Position numbers and translations under genes: made by a program. From assembly GCF_013141695.1 (NCBI RefSeq), contig NZ_WHNY01000026.1:1-64000 (forward strand): a stretch of DNA of 64,000 bases. The letters run 5' to 3'. The notes beneath the pieces were generated by a model. The model worked only from the letters and a program-made list of their open reading frames with translations, had not been told where the DNA came from and searched no databases. Of the stretch, positions 11,835 to 20,793 are shown in pieces. The first letter of the stretch is position 1. Each line of letters starts with the position of its first letter. Origin of the DNA: Paenibacillus plantarum (GTDB taxonomy: Bacteria > Bacillota > Bacilli > Paenibacillales > NBRC-103111).

Positions 11835-12665
11835 TTGAATTCTTTTCAGATGATGATTGAGGCGTTGGAGATTCGATTTCTTCATATAACACAGTATCAG
11901 CTTGATTATCGTTGGCAGGCCAAAGAGCGCAAACTACAGCACTGTGTGATGTGGTATGTGCATAAGGGAAGCTTCCAGCTTGCGATTGATCAAGCTTCTA
12001 TGCGGTGCAATGAAGGCCAAATCATCATTTTGCCTGCCCATAGCACGATTAGTTTCCACGCCATTTCAGATGAATTATTGCTAACAAGCATTAACTTCGA
12101 TGCCGAAATCTCCTTAGTTAACAACCGAAGCTGGGTGCAGCTTCTGAATCTTCCGAATGTATTTGAGGATAGGGCCAGCAAGATTGAGCGGATTGTCCAC
12201 GAAATGCTTATTCCTGAGAATGAGGCGACAGCATATGCACATCTTCTGCAGCAGTCATCACTGCTTCGAATTTTGTATGAGCTGCTGCATACAGAAAATG
12301 TGGCGGAGTCCAACTCCAGTTATTCACACTTGGACAAGCGTATCCATACCATCATCCATTTTCTTCACGCGCATCCGCAACAGATGCCTGAAATAAAGGA
12401 GTTAGCTGAGCTTGTTCAGCTGAGTGATTCTCATTTGCGCAAATTGTTCATCAAACAAACTGGACAGGCTCCGCTCCATTTCGTGCACAGCATCAAAATT
12501 GAACAAGCCAAAAAGCTCCTCGCGACTAGCGTGAAGCCCGTTTCTCAAATTTCTTATGAACTAGGTATCGAGAATTCAAACTATTTCTCTCGCATGTTCA
12601 AAATCAAAACCAGCTTAACCCCGCTGCAGTATCGGCAGCAATTTGGTCTGTGGTTGAACGATTAG
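11835..12665 (+). CDS. AraC family transcriptional regulator (TTG start)
   Basis: A 276-residue regulator: N-terminal cupin-like domain (about 1-160) and C-terminal AraC double HTH (about 175-270), with a recognisable PVSQISYELGIENSNYFSRMFK helix region in two parts. Translation most likely begins at TTG, seven bases after GGAGGG; no ATG is as well placed. It follows the PhyH oxygenase gene and probably controls it through the direct repeats at 10875. The gene ends just before the two-palindrome element at 12668. Confidence 0.88.
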   Translation: MNSFQMMIEALEIRFLHITQYQLDYRWQAKERKLQHCVMWYVHKGSFQLAIDQASMRCNEGQIIILPAHSTISFHAISDELLLTSINFDAEISLVNNRSWVQLLNLPNVFEDRASKIERIVHEMLIPENEATAYAHLLQQSSLLRILYELLHTENVAESNSSYSHLDKRIHTIIHFLHAHPQQMPEIKELAELVQLSDSHLRKLFIKQTGQAPLHFVHSIKIEQAKKLLATSVKPVSQISYELGIENSNYFSRMFKIKTSLTPLQYRQQFGLWLND

Positions 12666-12667
12666 AA

Positions 12668-12750
12668 TTGGCTAAAACCTACAGTTAATTCAGGCTGATT
12701 TCTGCATGTGCAGCAGATGCTCGATAATTAGCTGTAGGTTTTCCATCCAG
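12668..12750. repeat. Two-palindrome element B, possible bidirectional terminator
   Basis: Two palindromes of the A/C/D type lie head to head, with centres 61 bp apart, which equals the unit 2 to unit 3 distance in the full arrays. Their outer sequences form a near-perfect 17-bp inverted repeat (AAAACCTACAG... / ...CTGTAGGTTTT), with a small inner CTGCATGTGCAG dyad. It fills the gap between two convergent genes, so it probably folds as a transcript end for both. Confidence 0.7.
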
Positions 12751-12762
12751 GATGAACTTAAT

Positions 12763-14583
12763 CTACGCCAGCTCCAACGTAACCCGTATACTCACCTGAT
12801 CTTCCACCTCAGACGCAGACAGATCAATTAAGTAGACAAGCTCTGTCCCGCCCTCGTGATTCTGGTGTTCCACGGATTGAATCGAAGCCTTCAACTGTTT
12901 CGCATCATAGCGCATTAGTTGTTGTTGACCTAAACCAAGCTCCAATCGAATCTCACCTTCCCGCACGATAACTGGCCTGTGCTGTGTAACGAAACGTTCT
13001 GTTACTGAAGCGCCTGACTCACGGAACTCAAAGGAATCCGAGATTGTCAGCTTGCCTCTCAGTTTATCAAACTCGAAGCTTCGCTCAAGCTTCTCAAGTG
13101 TTGGCACGGCATAGGCTTGACTGAGTTCAAGTTTGAACTTGTCACTTGCATCCGTACATTCCGCAGCTAGTACCTGCGCACGATGCTGGATGCCCGCTTC
13201 CTGGTGTCTGCCGTTGATGATTGGCACGCTATGACCCGCCGAACTGTTACAAAGGATCGCGTACCGCTCCTCGCCAAAATATTGTTTGGTATATAGGCCC
13301 GCTCCCAAATCTTCAAACCATCTGACCCCATCCACGATCCATATGAAGTGTCCGATGTCATTGTGATTATGGGGCTCATCGTTATGCCCGCCTTTGGCTG
13401 CAAAACTAACGAGCTTGCTGCCCACCTTCGCTCGGCTCACCATCCATTGCGCTTCTGGCAAGAAATCCGTTTGAAGCGGCATTTCTTCACGTTCACGAAG
13501 CAGCTCTTCATTTAACCACACCACGTTGCGAACCGCACTAGCGAAGCGGCCACAATGATCAATAATTGCTGGCTGATTGTCCAATGTTGGAATCCGAATT
13601 TCATCAAACTGTTCGCACAAACGGCTGAAGATGCCAATTTGAATGCCATTGTTCCGTGAACAGTCAGAGAAATTGGCAATATGATTGCCTTGCAGGAAAC
13701 AGCTTTGTGGGAATTGGGCAACTCTGCGTGCTTTGGCGTTCGATTGGAGAATGTCCACTTTACCGCCTGTACGCTGCTTCAGAAGTTCACTGAAATACAC
13801 ATAATAGCCGAAGCCATAATACCAGTAACCCAAGCCTTCCAAGCAGGCGCCTTCTTCCGAAAAGCCCTCAAGAAAGCAATCCATCGATGCGAGCACTCGT
13901 GCAATGACAGGCATCAGTGTTTTCGAATCCTGAATGAGGTAAATAGCTGTCATACCGATATTCCCCGCACAAACAGCGGACCAATTGATATCGCACGTTT
14001 CCCACCAATAAGCTCTCTTAAGTGTCACATAAGGCTCAAGAACCCGCTCCATAATTTCACGGTGAACCCTTTTTACCACGAGACCATTTAACTGAGTTTG
14101 GAACATATGGCAAGTCTCACTCAGCGCATGGGCCGTTTCTGAAGCAAATAAATCAATATGTTTATATTCTTCTCCTTCTACGGCAGCATCATGATTCAAC
14201 AGATGAGCTGGCAGACACCACGTATATTCATCACAAATAGCCCAAATTGTATCTTCTAAAGCGGGCAGATGAGGTTCAACGCCATCCTTCAGCGCCGCTA
14301 CGACCAAAGCCGCTAACCGTCGACGGCGATCGAAATAAAGTGCTTCGAATTCGATACGCGTTCCCTTTGAACGATACAAGTCCCACTCTCTAAAGGGTAA
14401 TGCGGCAATCGGCTTGCTCCCGAACTCCTTGATCAGCGGTGAAATTTCGTTAAAGACAGAAGTAAGTAAAGGACTCTCCGTATGCCTTATTGGTGTTGTG
14501 GCCACCTGCAAAGCTTCGTGAAACAAACTGCCTTGATCGCTTTCAGCTTCTAGCAAAGCATCTAATAGATATCGACTATTCAT
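12763..14583 (-). CDS. Heparinase II/III family protein, cytoplasmic
   Basis: A 606-residue protein without a signal peptide. The N-terminal two thirds look like an (alpha/alpha) toroid, and the C-terminal part carries the heparinase II/III beta-sandwich signature: PHNHNDIGHF, RWFEDLGAGLY and NSSAGHSVPIING. Family members cleave or degrade uronate-containing polysaccharides or oligosaccharides by elimination. A cytoplasmic location suggests an oligosaccharide lyase. The ATG follows GGGAGG. The SGNH hydrolase gene lies upstream on the same strand, 172 bases away and behind a terminator, so co-transcription is not clear. Confidence 0.82.
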   Translation of the reverse strand: MNSRYLLDALLEAESDQGSLFHEALQVATTPIRHTESPLLTSVFNEISPLIKEFGSKPIAALPFREWDLYRSKGTRIEFEALYFDRRRRLAALVVAALKDGVEPHLPALEDTIWAICDEYTWCLPAHLLNHDAAVEGEEYKHIDLFASETAHALSETCHMFQTQLNGLVVKRVHREIMERVLEPYVTLKRAYWWETCDINWSAVCAGNIGMTAIYLIQDSKTLMPVIARVLASMDCFLEGFSEEGACLEGLGYWYYGFGYYVYFSELLKQRTGGKVDILQSNAKARRVAQFPQSCFLQGNHIANFSDCSRNNGIQIGIFSRLCEQFDEIRIPTLDNQPAIIDHCGRFASAVRNVVWLNEELLREREEMPLQTDFLPEAQWMVSRAKVGSKLVSFAAKGGHNDEPHNHNDIGHFIWIVDGVRWFEDLGAGLYTKQYFGEERYAILCNSSAGHSVPIINGRHQEAGIQHRAQVLAAECTDASDKFKLELSQAYAVPTLEKLERSFEFDKLRGKLTISDSFEFRESGASVTERFVTQHRPVIVREGEIRLELGLGQQQLMRYDAKQLKASIQSVEHQNHEGGTELVYLIDLSASEVEDQVSIRVTLELA

Positions 14584-14704
14584 CGTTTTACCTCCCTATG
14601 CACATACGATTTCGTTTACCTTTAAATATAACCGCTAACGATTTCAACAAACTAGTCATTATCTTTACCACTATACGTCAAAAATTGACCTCTTCGCTAA
14701 TATG

Positions 14705-14736
14705 AAAAAAAGCCTCACGCAATAAGCGGAAGCTTT
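14705..14736 (-). terminator. Terminator of the SGNH hydrolase gene
   Basis: Imperfect stem (AAGC-CCGC with GCG-GAGGCTT on the minus strand) followed by six Ts, about 20 bases past the stop codon. Confidence 0.7.
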
Positions 14737-14755
14737 CTTCTCCAAACCATAAATA

Positions 14756-15388
14756 TTACTCTGCTGCCCCGACTGCCTTCAGCCATGCATTGGCAATTAA
14801 TGCATGTCCAGCAGCTGATGGATGTACGCCATCTGGTGCCCAGAAAGCGCTGTCAGCTTGTGTTGACGCTTGTGCAAATAACCCATCCAAGCATAATAAA
14901 CGCGCGCCGAATTCTCTTGCTAATTCACGCACAGCGGTAATCTTCGGATCCAAATCTTCTCTCCATAGCTTGCGATCTTCCGGCACGGGTAGTACAAAAG
15001 GCTCGATAAGAAGCAATTTCGCTCCTGTGCTTGCTGTTTGATCCAAAAGTTGACGATATCCCTCTTTGAACTTTTCGGTCGAAGTCCCATCATTGCGATC
15101 AAATCTGCGCCACGTATCATTGATGCCAATATAAATCGAAACGAGATTAGGTTTCAAGTCTAAACAATCTTCTTGCCACCGCCCCTGAAGATCAGGCACA
15201 CGATTGCCAGATATTCCACGGTTTATGAATTTAACTTGTTTCTCTGGATATTTCGCTGAAAATTGAGCAGCTGTCATAAGTGCGTAGCCTTTGCCTAAAT
15301 CATTGCCATTCTCACGAACACGTCCAGCATCTGTAATACTATCCCCTTGAAATAGTACGATATCTCCTTGCTCCAACCATACTGCCAT
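14756..15388 (-). CDS. SGNH/GDSL-family esterase
   Basis: A 210-residue SGNH hydrolase with all four blocks: FQGDSITD (nucleophile Ser17), GISGNRV, IGINDTW and DGVHPSAAGH near the C-terminus. There is no signal peptide, so it probably removes acyl groups from imported sugars or xenobiotics in the cytoplasm. The start is fixed by AAGGAGG before ATG. A role in deacetylating oligosaccharides would fit the carbohydrate context, but that is inference. Confidence 0.88.
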   Translation of the reverse strand: MAVWLEQGDIVLFQGDSITDAGRVRENGNDLGKGYALMTAAQFSAKYPEKQVKFINRGISGNRVPDLQGRWQEDCLDLKPNLVSIYIGINDTWRRFDRNDGTSTEKFKEGYRQLLDQTASTGAKLLLIEPFVLPVPEDRKLWREDLDPKITAVRELAREFGARLLCLDGLFAQASTQADSAFWAPDGVHPSAAGHALIANAWLKAVGAAE

Positions 15389-15534
15389 TCGAACGAATCC
15401 TCCTTTGATTTACCACTTCTGCTTCTGCTTACTTACAAATAATTTCCTCACAAATTATACCATGTCCTAAGAAGCGAGTGTACAACTAATATCAACGAAA
15501 GATGTGATGCATTTTACGAAAATGCGTTTAAATA

Positions 15535-16947
15535 ATGACAAATTTGGACAAAAAGATACGTATTACCAAATTAAACGACGATGCCGTCCGCTTCGGACAC
15601 GTGTGTATATTTGGACAAGGAGTCTTGCTGATGGATGCCATGTCTACGGTCTCACCCACATACATCTCTGACCAGCTTGAAGATAACCTGCGTGAACTCA
15701 ACCACATTTATCATAAGTGTCACGATATTCACATTCACACATTCAACATCGGTCAAACAACCAAAGCCTTAGTTATATATGTGGAAGGCCTAGTTGATCA
15801 TGAACTTTTGAATAAAGATGTCCTCGCACCATTAATTAACGAACCTGAAGCCGATTGGAACTACACGGTCAAGGATTTATCTGCTCTAGTCTCTATCTCG
15901 AATATCACTGAACATACGCGTATGGACGAGTTAATTTCCAACTTATCTTCCGGATGTGTCGGACTATTCATTCAAGGCGTCTCGTCTTGCTTCGCCCTAG
16001 GCTTGGCCAAATGGGAGAAACGCGCAATTATCGAGCCAAGTGCTGAATCCGTCGTACGAGGACCTCGCGAAGGTTTTACAGAAACGCTCACGATCAATAC
16101 CTCCATGCTTCGCAGAAAAATCAAGAGTCCAGCTATGAAAATGATCGCTTACACCATTGGCACCCACACGCAGACTACCGTTATTGCCGTATACATGGAG
16201 GGCATCGCGAGAGAATCACTTATCGAGGAAGTAAACGAGCGAATTAGTGATATACAAATCGACGGAATTTTGGAGAGCGGCTACATTGAGGGTCTGATTG
16301 AAGATAGTCCTTTTTCGCCATTCCCGCAAATTCAAGTAACCGAGCGACCTGATGTGGTCTGCGCTGCGCTTCTGGAAGGCAAAGTCTCGATCCTTGTAGA
16401 CGGCACTCCCTTTGCATTGATTGCTCCTGCGACACTCTTTTCCATGCTGCAATCTCCAGAAGATTACTACCAACGGTTTCTCATCGGTACATTGATAAGA
16501 TGGATGCGCTATGTATTTTTCCTTACAACTCTTTTATTGCCGTCGCTATATATCGCAATATTAACGTTTCATCAAGAAATGGTGCCGACATCGCTATTAC
16601 TGAGCATAGCAAGATCCCGTGAAGACATTCCGTTTCCCGCTTTAGTTGAAGCCTTACTAATGGAAATCTCATTTGAAGCGTTGCGTGAGGCGGGAGTTAG
16701 ACTCCCTAAACAAGTCGGTGCTGCTGTCAGTATCGTAGGTGCGCTCTTCATTGGGCAAGCTGCAACATCAGCCGGTCTTGTTTCTGCACCAATGGTTATG
16801 GTCGTCGCCATTACAGGGGTTGCCTCCTTCATGATGCCGCAGTACGCAACGGGTATTGCCCTTCGTATGCTGCGCTTCCCCATCATGTTTTTGTCCGGCA
16901 TCCACAAAAAATCGCTGTACCTTTCATTTTCCCTATCCATATGCTAG
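15535..16947 (+). CDS. GerA-type spore germination protein, C-terminus altered
   Basis: A 470-residue member of the GerA/GerKA/SpoVAF family: soluble N-terminal domain (about 1-300) and a membrane part with YVFFLTTLLLPSLYIAIL, the EISFEALREAGVRLP signature, AAVSIVGALFIGQAA and MVMVVAITGVASFMM. After RMLRFPIMFL the reading frame becomes basic and stops early, and the usual last membrane segment and tail are missing. One extra A in the A6 run at 16906-16911 would restore a hydrophobic tail (VPFIFPIHMLGIPLLL) ending near 17015. No gerB or gerC gene follows. The ATG lacks a clear ribosome site. It may be decaying. Confidence 0.75.
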   Translation: MTNLDKKIRITKLNDDAVRFGHVCIFGQGVLLMDAMSTVSPTYISDQLEDNLRELNHIYHKCHDIHIHTFNIGQTTKALVIYVEGLVDHELLNKDVLAPLINEPEADWNYTVKDLSALVSISNITEHTRMDELISNLSSGCVGLFIQGVSSCFALGLAKWEKRAIIEPSAESVVRGPREGFTETLTINTSMLRRKIKSPAMKMIAYTIGTHTQTTVIAVYMEGIARESLIEEVNERISDIQIDGILESGYIEGLIEDSPFSPFPQIQVTERPDVVCAALLEGKVSILVDGTPFALIAPATLFSMLQSPEDYYQRFLIGTLIRWMRYVFFLTTLLLPSLYIAILTFHQEMVPTSLLLSIARSREDIPFPALVEALLMEISFEALREAGVRLPKQVGAAVSIVGALFIGQAATSAGLVSAPMVMVVAITGVASFMMPQYATGIALRMLRFPIMFLSGIHKKSLYLSFSLSIC

Positions 16948-16984
16948 GTATTCCTCTACTACTCTGGGGAATTTCTTCGCTTAA

Positions 16985-17028
16985 AAACAAAAAAAACCGA
17001 GAAGCACACCCGTAAGTGTGAACTCGGT
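16985..17028 (-). terminator. Terminator of the Spo0E-like gene
   Basis: ACCGAG/CTCGGT stem with inner CACAC/GTGTG, followed on the minus strand by nine Ts, 8 bases after the stop codon. It also sits just past the altered end of the germination gene. Confidence 0.88.
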
Positions 17029-17036
17029 CAACCTAT

Positions 17037-17207
17037 TTAAGCGATCGTTCGAAAAAAAAGAAGTTGATAATAGGTATTCAACAGTTCATCCAACTCGATA
17101 GAAAGTTTCAATACCGTTTCAGACAATAGGCCGTATGTTTGACTAGCAAGATTCAGTTCATTACGCAATGCCTCAATCTTTTCTTCCAACTCATATCGAT
17201 GTCCCAT
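17037..17207 (-). CDS. Spo0E-like aspartyl-phosphate phosphatase, 56 aa
   Basis: A short gene encoding 56 residues. It has the two-helix Spo0E layout: EKIEALRNEL, a turn, then the signature LSIELDELLNTYY, matching the family's S-x-x-L-D-x-L-[IL]-x-x-Y motif. Spo0E-family proteins dephosphorylate Spo0A~P and delay sporulation. The ATG follows GGAGGG at a good distance and a strong terminator follows the stop, so this is a complete monocistronic gene. It is convergent with the GerA-like gene. The family assignment is strong; the in vivo target is inferred. Confidence 0.85.
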   Translation of the reverse strand: MGHRYELEEKIEALRNELNLASQTYGLLSETVLKLSIELDELLNTYYQLLFFRTIA

Positions 17208-17335
17208 ATTGATCCCTCCGATTTCGAAATTCCTACTGTGGATAACTCACACGTTTTGTTACCTTTATCATAATCGATGATTGTTAAGAAACTATTAGCA
17301 AACTATACGAATTTACGAAATTTTACAGAAAATTG

Positions 17336-18133
17336 TTAAATTTCGACCACTTGACCTGCTGGAATTTCCACTGGTTCGCCTTCAACACTGAGCCATACCG
17401 TGATAGCCGAAGGATTATGGATGATTTGACAATTAACAGAGAACCGCAGGTTGTCAAGCGCTTTCATATAGGCCACAATTTCAGCATTGGTTGCAAACCA
17501 AATGTCGGATCGTCCTTTTACTTTCTCGCCAAATTGCTCAAGGATCTCCCAGTTGTTATCGTTCTCAAACTCATAACTGTGTCCCCATACATAGAATAAG
17601 GCCAAGCGTGAATGTCTTTGTTCTAATTGTACGAACGTATCCGCAAACTCAAGCATGTTCTTATGGTGACACGTAGGATGCCACTCCAAGAAATCTTTCG
17701 GCATTTGAAATCCGCCGTGGCTAGCAACCGTCCGTGCATACTCAATCCCTAGTGTTGGAAGCGCCTGGATGACACGATCTGAGTAGCTTCCAAAAGGGTA
17801 GCTCATGCCACGCACAGGATAGCTAACTAAAGATTCCAATGCTTCGCGATCTTGCGAGAGTTCACGAACAATTTGATCCATTGGTGACTGCTCTAAAAAA
17901 GGATGATCAATGGTATGAGCAGATACCTCATGACCTTCGAACAAGGATGCTACCTCAGATGCCTCAATATAGCCTTCTTTTCCCAAGAAACTACTGTTCA
18001 AATGAAAAGTTCCCTTGATCCCATACTCATTCAATATACGCACGAGCCTGCGATCATGTTCCCTCCCATCATCATAACTTAGCGTTAAAGCTTTGGTAAC
18101 ACCTTGTGGAAACCGATCAAATCGAATGCGCAT
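17336..18133 (-). CDS. Polysaccharide deacetylase (NodB/CE4-like)
   Basis: A 265-residue protein beginning directly with the NodB domain. Motif 1 is LSYDDG (TFDDG in most members) and motif 2 is SAHTIDHP, giving the Asp and two His metal ligands. There is no signal peptide, so it is either intracellular or exported another way. It removes N- or O-acetyl groups from a sugar chain. The ATG follows GGGAGG. It lies downstream of the DapA-like gene and behind its own palindrome (18156-18180). Confidence 0.85.
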   Translation of the reverse strand: MRIRFDRFPQGVTKALTLSYDDGREHDRRLVRILNEYGIKGTFHLNSSFLGKEGYIEASEVASLFEGHEVSAHTIDHPFLEQSPMDQIVRELSQDREALESLVSYPVRGMSYPFGSYSDRVIQALPTLGIEYARTVASHGGFQMPKDFLEWHPTCHHKNMLEFADTFVQLEQRHSRLALFYVWGHSYEFENDNNWEILEQFGEKVKGRSDIWFATNAEIVAYMKALDNLRFSVNCQIIHNPSAITVWLSVEGEPVEIPAGQVVEI

Positions 18134-18155
18134 AGAATTCCCTCCCAGAATATGA

Positions 18156-18180
18156 CTATTACATTATTTTAATGTAACAG
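18156..18180. promoter_or_regulatory. Palindrome upstream of the deacetylase gene
   Basis: CTATTACATTA and TAATGTAACAG form 11-bp arms with one mismatch around three Ts. It is AT-rich, lacks a T-run and lies 23 bp upstream of the start codon, so an operator is more likely than a terminator. Confidence 0.5.
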
Positions 18181-18207
18181 AATCTTCTCCAGTGGGCTAT
18201 CATTTCC

Positions 18208-19278
18208 TTACTCAGCTAACCAATTCGATAGATTCGCTTTCACAAAAGCATCATCATTCAAATGTGGATAATCTTTGTACATGCGGTCGATTTCTTCCGA
18301 TTGTCCTGGGGACAATTCTTCATGCGGATTCAAACACCAAGTTCCTTTCAACAGCCCTTGTCTACGGAGCACTTCATGAATACCCGGGATGCATCCAGCG
18401 AAACCATTGGCGGGATCGAAGAATGCTGCGTTCGTTTCGGTTACTTCGATATTACGAGTGAGCCATTCCGATGCCAGTGCGGGGTTCATTCTTATTCCCT
18501 TGATTTCGTCTAACAGCTCCACCGCTTTTTGCGTCCATACTGCCCAATGACCAAGTAAACCACCAACAATTCTTTTCTCTATGTTCTTACCCTCGAATTG
18601 GAATTTATAAACAGTTAGAAGATCAGTAATAATGTTATCATCATTCCCTGTATAGAGGGCAATCTCATCGCGGCGCTCCGAATAGCAGACAGCACGCACC
18701 ACATCAATCGTTTGATAGCGATTGAAGGGAGCCATTTTGATTGCGACAATGCCTGGAATATTCGCGAATTGCTTCCAGAAGTCGAAGCTGTATACCTTGC
18801 CTCCAACTGATGGCTGAAGATAGAAGCCGATGACAGGCATTTTCTCGGCAATACGAGCTGTACGTTCCAAGATTTGTGCTTCTGTCCAGCCAGTCAAGCC
18901 TCCCATCGATAATAACGCAGCATCATAGCCCAGCGAGATTGAAATATCTGTCTCTTTCTCCGCTTGTTCGGTAGGACCGCAAATGCCTGCAACCTTGATA
19001 AATGGTCGCGTGAGTCCTGCAAGCTCCACTTCTTCAGCAGCCATACGAAGTACTTTCTCGTACAAATTATATTTCGGATCGCGGATTTCAAATTGTGTGG
19101 AATGCACACCAACAGCAATACCACCAGAACCTGCAGCCATATAGTAACGAGTTAATGCGCGTTGACTTTGCTCATCCAGCTGGCGATCTGCGGTTAAGGC
19201 AAGTGGATGTGCTGGAATGACGAGCCCATCATGCAGCGCTACCCGTTGCTCATTACTTAATTCCCTACGTTGCGTCAT
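18208..19278 (-). CDS. Dihydrodipicolinate synthase (DapA/NanA) superfamily protein
   Basis: A 356-residue Schiff-base aldolase-like TIM barrel, longer than typical DapA (about 290). The catalytic lysine is probably Lys181 in AIKMAPFNRY. The N-terminal half holds the PAHPLALT and GSGGIAVGVHSTQ segments in place of the usual glycine-rich GTTGE motif. It is encoded 2 bases after the epimerase gene at 19281, indicating translational coupling. It probably cleaves a 2-keto-3-deoxy sugar acid or similar, not lysine biosynthesis. Both genes follow the operator at 20365. Confidence 0.82.
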   Translation of the reverse strand: MTQRRELSNEQRVALHDGLVIPAHPLALTADRQLDEQSQRALTRYYMAAGSGGIAVGVHSTQFEIRDPKYNLYEKVLRMAAEEVELAGLTRPFIKVAGICGPTEQAEKETDISISLGYDAALLSMGGLTGWTEAQILERTARIAEKMPVIGFYLQPSVGGKVYSFDFWKQFANIPGIVAIKMAPFNRYQTIDVVRAVCYSERRDEIALYTGNDDNIITDLLTVYKFQFEGKNIEKRIVGGLLGHWAVWTQKAVELLDEIKGIRMNPALASEWLTRNIEVTETNAAFFDPANGFAGCIPGIHEVLRRQGLLKGTWCLNPHEELSPGQSEEIDRMYKDYPHLNDDAFVKANLSNWLAE

Positions 19279-19280
19279 AG

Positions 19281-20297
19281 TTAGAATTTCCCCTCTCGCT
19301 CTTGGAAATGAGTAGGTTTATTAATCATACTGCCCCCATGCTCGATCCACTCCGCAACCCAATCCAGCATCTGGAGAAGTGATACGCGCGGGTATCCAAA
19401 TAGCTGCATACTCTTCGCCGCGTTGCTGAGCAATGCCGTTTCTGACTCTTGCCCTTTGAAGATAGGCTCAATACCCAGTCTTTGCCCCAGCTGCTGTGCC
19501 GCATATTTCACGGATACGGTCTCTGGCCCCGTCACATTCAAGAAATTCGCTGGACTCTGTGTCGCCAACAAAGATCGGATCGCGATTTCATTCGCATCCC
19601 CTTGCCAAATACAATTGAAATGCCCCATGGAAAGATCGATGGCGCGTCCTTCCTTCAAGGACTTCGCAATTTCCAGTAGAACGCCATAGCGCAAATCAAT
19701 GGCATAATTCAAACGGTAGATCAAAACTGGCGTTCCATTCTTGTGACTATAGTGCTCGAACATCCGCTCGCGGCCAAGACACGACTGTCCGTATTCGCCG
19801 ATTGGAGCTGGACTAATGGCTTCATGCGCCCCGCCATACGTAACCGGTGTGAACGGATATACATTACCTGTTGAGAATACGACGATACGGGACTTGCTAA
19901 ATTTCTCAGCTACGCGACCTGGCAGGTAGGCATTCATCACCCAAGTGAAATGCTCCTTACCCGTAGTTCCAAACTTCGTGCCAGCCATGTAAATCACATT
20001 AGGAACATCTGGCAATGCCTGAAGAGCCTCATCATTTAACAGGTCGCAAGCAATTGTTTCTACCCCAAAGGATTGTAGTTCTTCCTGCAGACCAGCTTCG
20101 GAGAATCTCGAAACGCCGTACACCTTTTTATCCACACCTGCTGCCCGAATGGCATTCATCGCTAGCCTAGCTAGACTCGGTCCCATTTTCCCACCGACAC
20201 CCAGAAGCATAATATCTCCCTCTAATTCCTGCATAAACTGTATTAAAGCAGGTGATGGTGCTGACATGACTTTATCCAAATCTTCTAATGTTCTCAT
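19281..20297 (-). CDS. NAD-dependent epimerase/dehydratase family protein
   Basis: A 338-residue extended SDR. The nucleotide-binding segment starts late, near residue 32 (LGVGGKMGPS), an unusual glycine pattern, and is followed by NVIYMAGTKFG and VVFSTGNVYP. The catalytic YxxxK is not clearly present: GEYGQSCLGRERMFEHY occupies that position, with Arg in place of Lys, so function as a normal epimerase is uncertain. The first gene of a two-gene unit with the DapA-like gene. The start follows GAGGAG. An operator copy lies 68 bp upstream. Confidence 0.8.
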   Translation of the reverse strand: MRTLEDLDKVMSAPSPALIQFMQELEGDIMLLGVGGKMGPSLARLAMNAIRAAGVDKKVYGVSRFSEAGLQEELQSFGVETIACDLLNDEALQALPDVPNVIYMAGTKFGTTGKEHFTWVMNAYLPGRVAEKFSKSRIVVFSTGNVYPFTPVTYGGAHEAISPAPIGEYGQSCLGRERMFEHYSHKNGTPVLIYRLNYAIDLRYGVLLEIAKSLKEGRAIDLSMGHFNCIWQGDANEIAIRSLLATQSPANFLNVTGPETVSVKYAAQQLGQRLGIEPIFKGQESETALLSNAAKSMQLFGYPRVSLLQMLDWVAEWIEHGGSMINKPTHFQEREGKF

Positions 20298-20364
20298 TCT
20301 CGTAATCTCCTCACATCATGATCTATATTTAAGCTTCCTGACTGTAGTATACGGACTCTCAAAC

Positions 20365-20396
20365 ATAAAAGACAAATCTTTATATTGTCTTTTAAT
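20365..20396 (-). promoter_or_regulatory. Operator copy 1, upstream of the epimerase/DapA-like operon
   Basis: AAAAGACA (20367-20374) and TGTCTTTT (20386-20393) form a dyad inside a 32-bp block that matches the block at 22199-22231 in about 27 positions, starting with the shared ATAAAAGACAAATC. It lies 68 bp before the start codon. The second copy precedes the regulator gene, so that regulator is the likely binder. Confidence 0.65.
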
Positions 20397-20444
20397 AAGC
20401 GGAACTCGGGAGAGCGGCGCTAGGGTGAGCGGGAGAGCATACCA

Positions 20445-20632
20445 TTAACTGTAAAATATACAGCTAATTATGCGTAATTTCCTTGAAAACCAGATTTAAC
20501 TGTAAAACATGTAGTTAAAACTGCCTCATTTGTTCCGATCAGCTAAAATCCACAAAATTAACTGTATGTTTTCCAGCTATTCTGCGTTTTATCAAGCTAT
20601 CCCGAAATTTAGCTGGAGAAAATCCATCTATT
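20445..20632. repeat. Palindrome array C, four units
   Basis: Units start at 20445, 20496, 20558 and 20609, spaced 51, 62 and 51 bp. Arms: TTAACTGTA/TACAGCTAA; TTAACTGTA/GTAGTTAAA; TTAACTGTA/TCCAGCTAT; TTAGCTGGA/TCCATCTAT. Apart from the operator at 20365 and the terminator at 20742, this is what the 496-base gap 20298-20793 holds. Confidence 0.85.
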
Positions 20633-20741
20633 CGCTTGGTGCTCAAGCCACACATCATCTCGCCATTAATAGATAAGGGGTAAGAATCGCCTCCCCCAAG
20701 TCCTTTAAACAAATACAATCTTACATGTTCTAAAAAGAAAG

Positions 20742-20781
20742 AAACCGCTCCATGTGGCTGAAGTCAGCGCTGGAACGGTTT
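20742..20781 (-). terminator. Terminator of the GGDEF-like regulator gene
   Basis: AAACCGCTCCA and TGGAACGGTTT pair over about 11 bp with one mismatch, and a T-rich stretch follows on the minus strand, 12 bases after the stop codon. Confidence 0.8.
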
Positions 20782-20793
20782 ATCTTCTAAAGC

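Noticed and set aside
20445..20632. CRISPR array
   Set aside because: The units are few, diverged, inverted halfway and spaced unevenly (51/62/51), and no cas gene is nearby.
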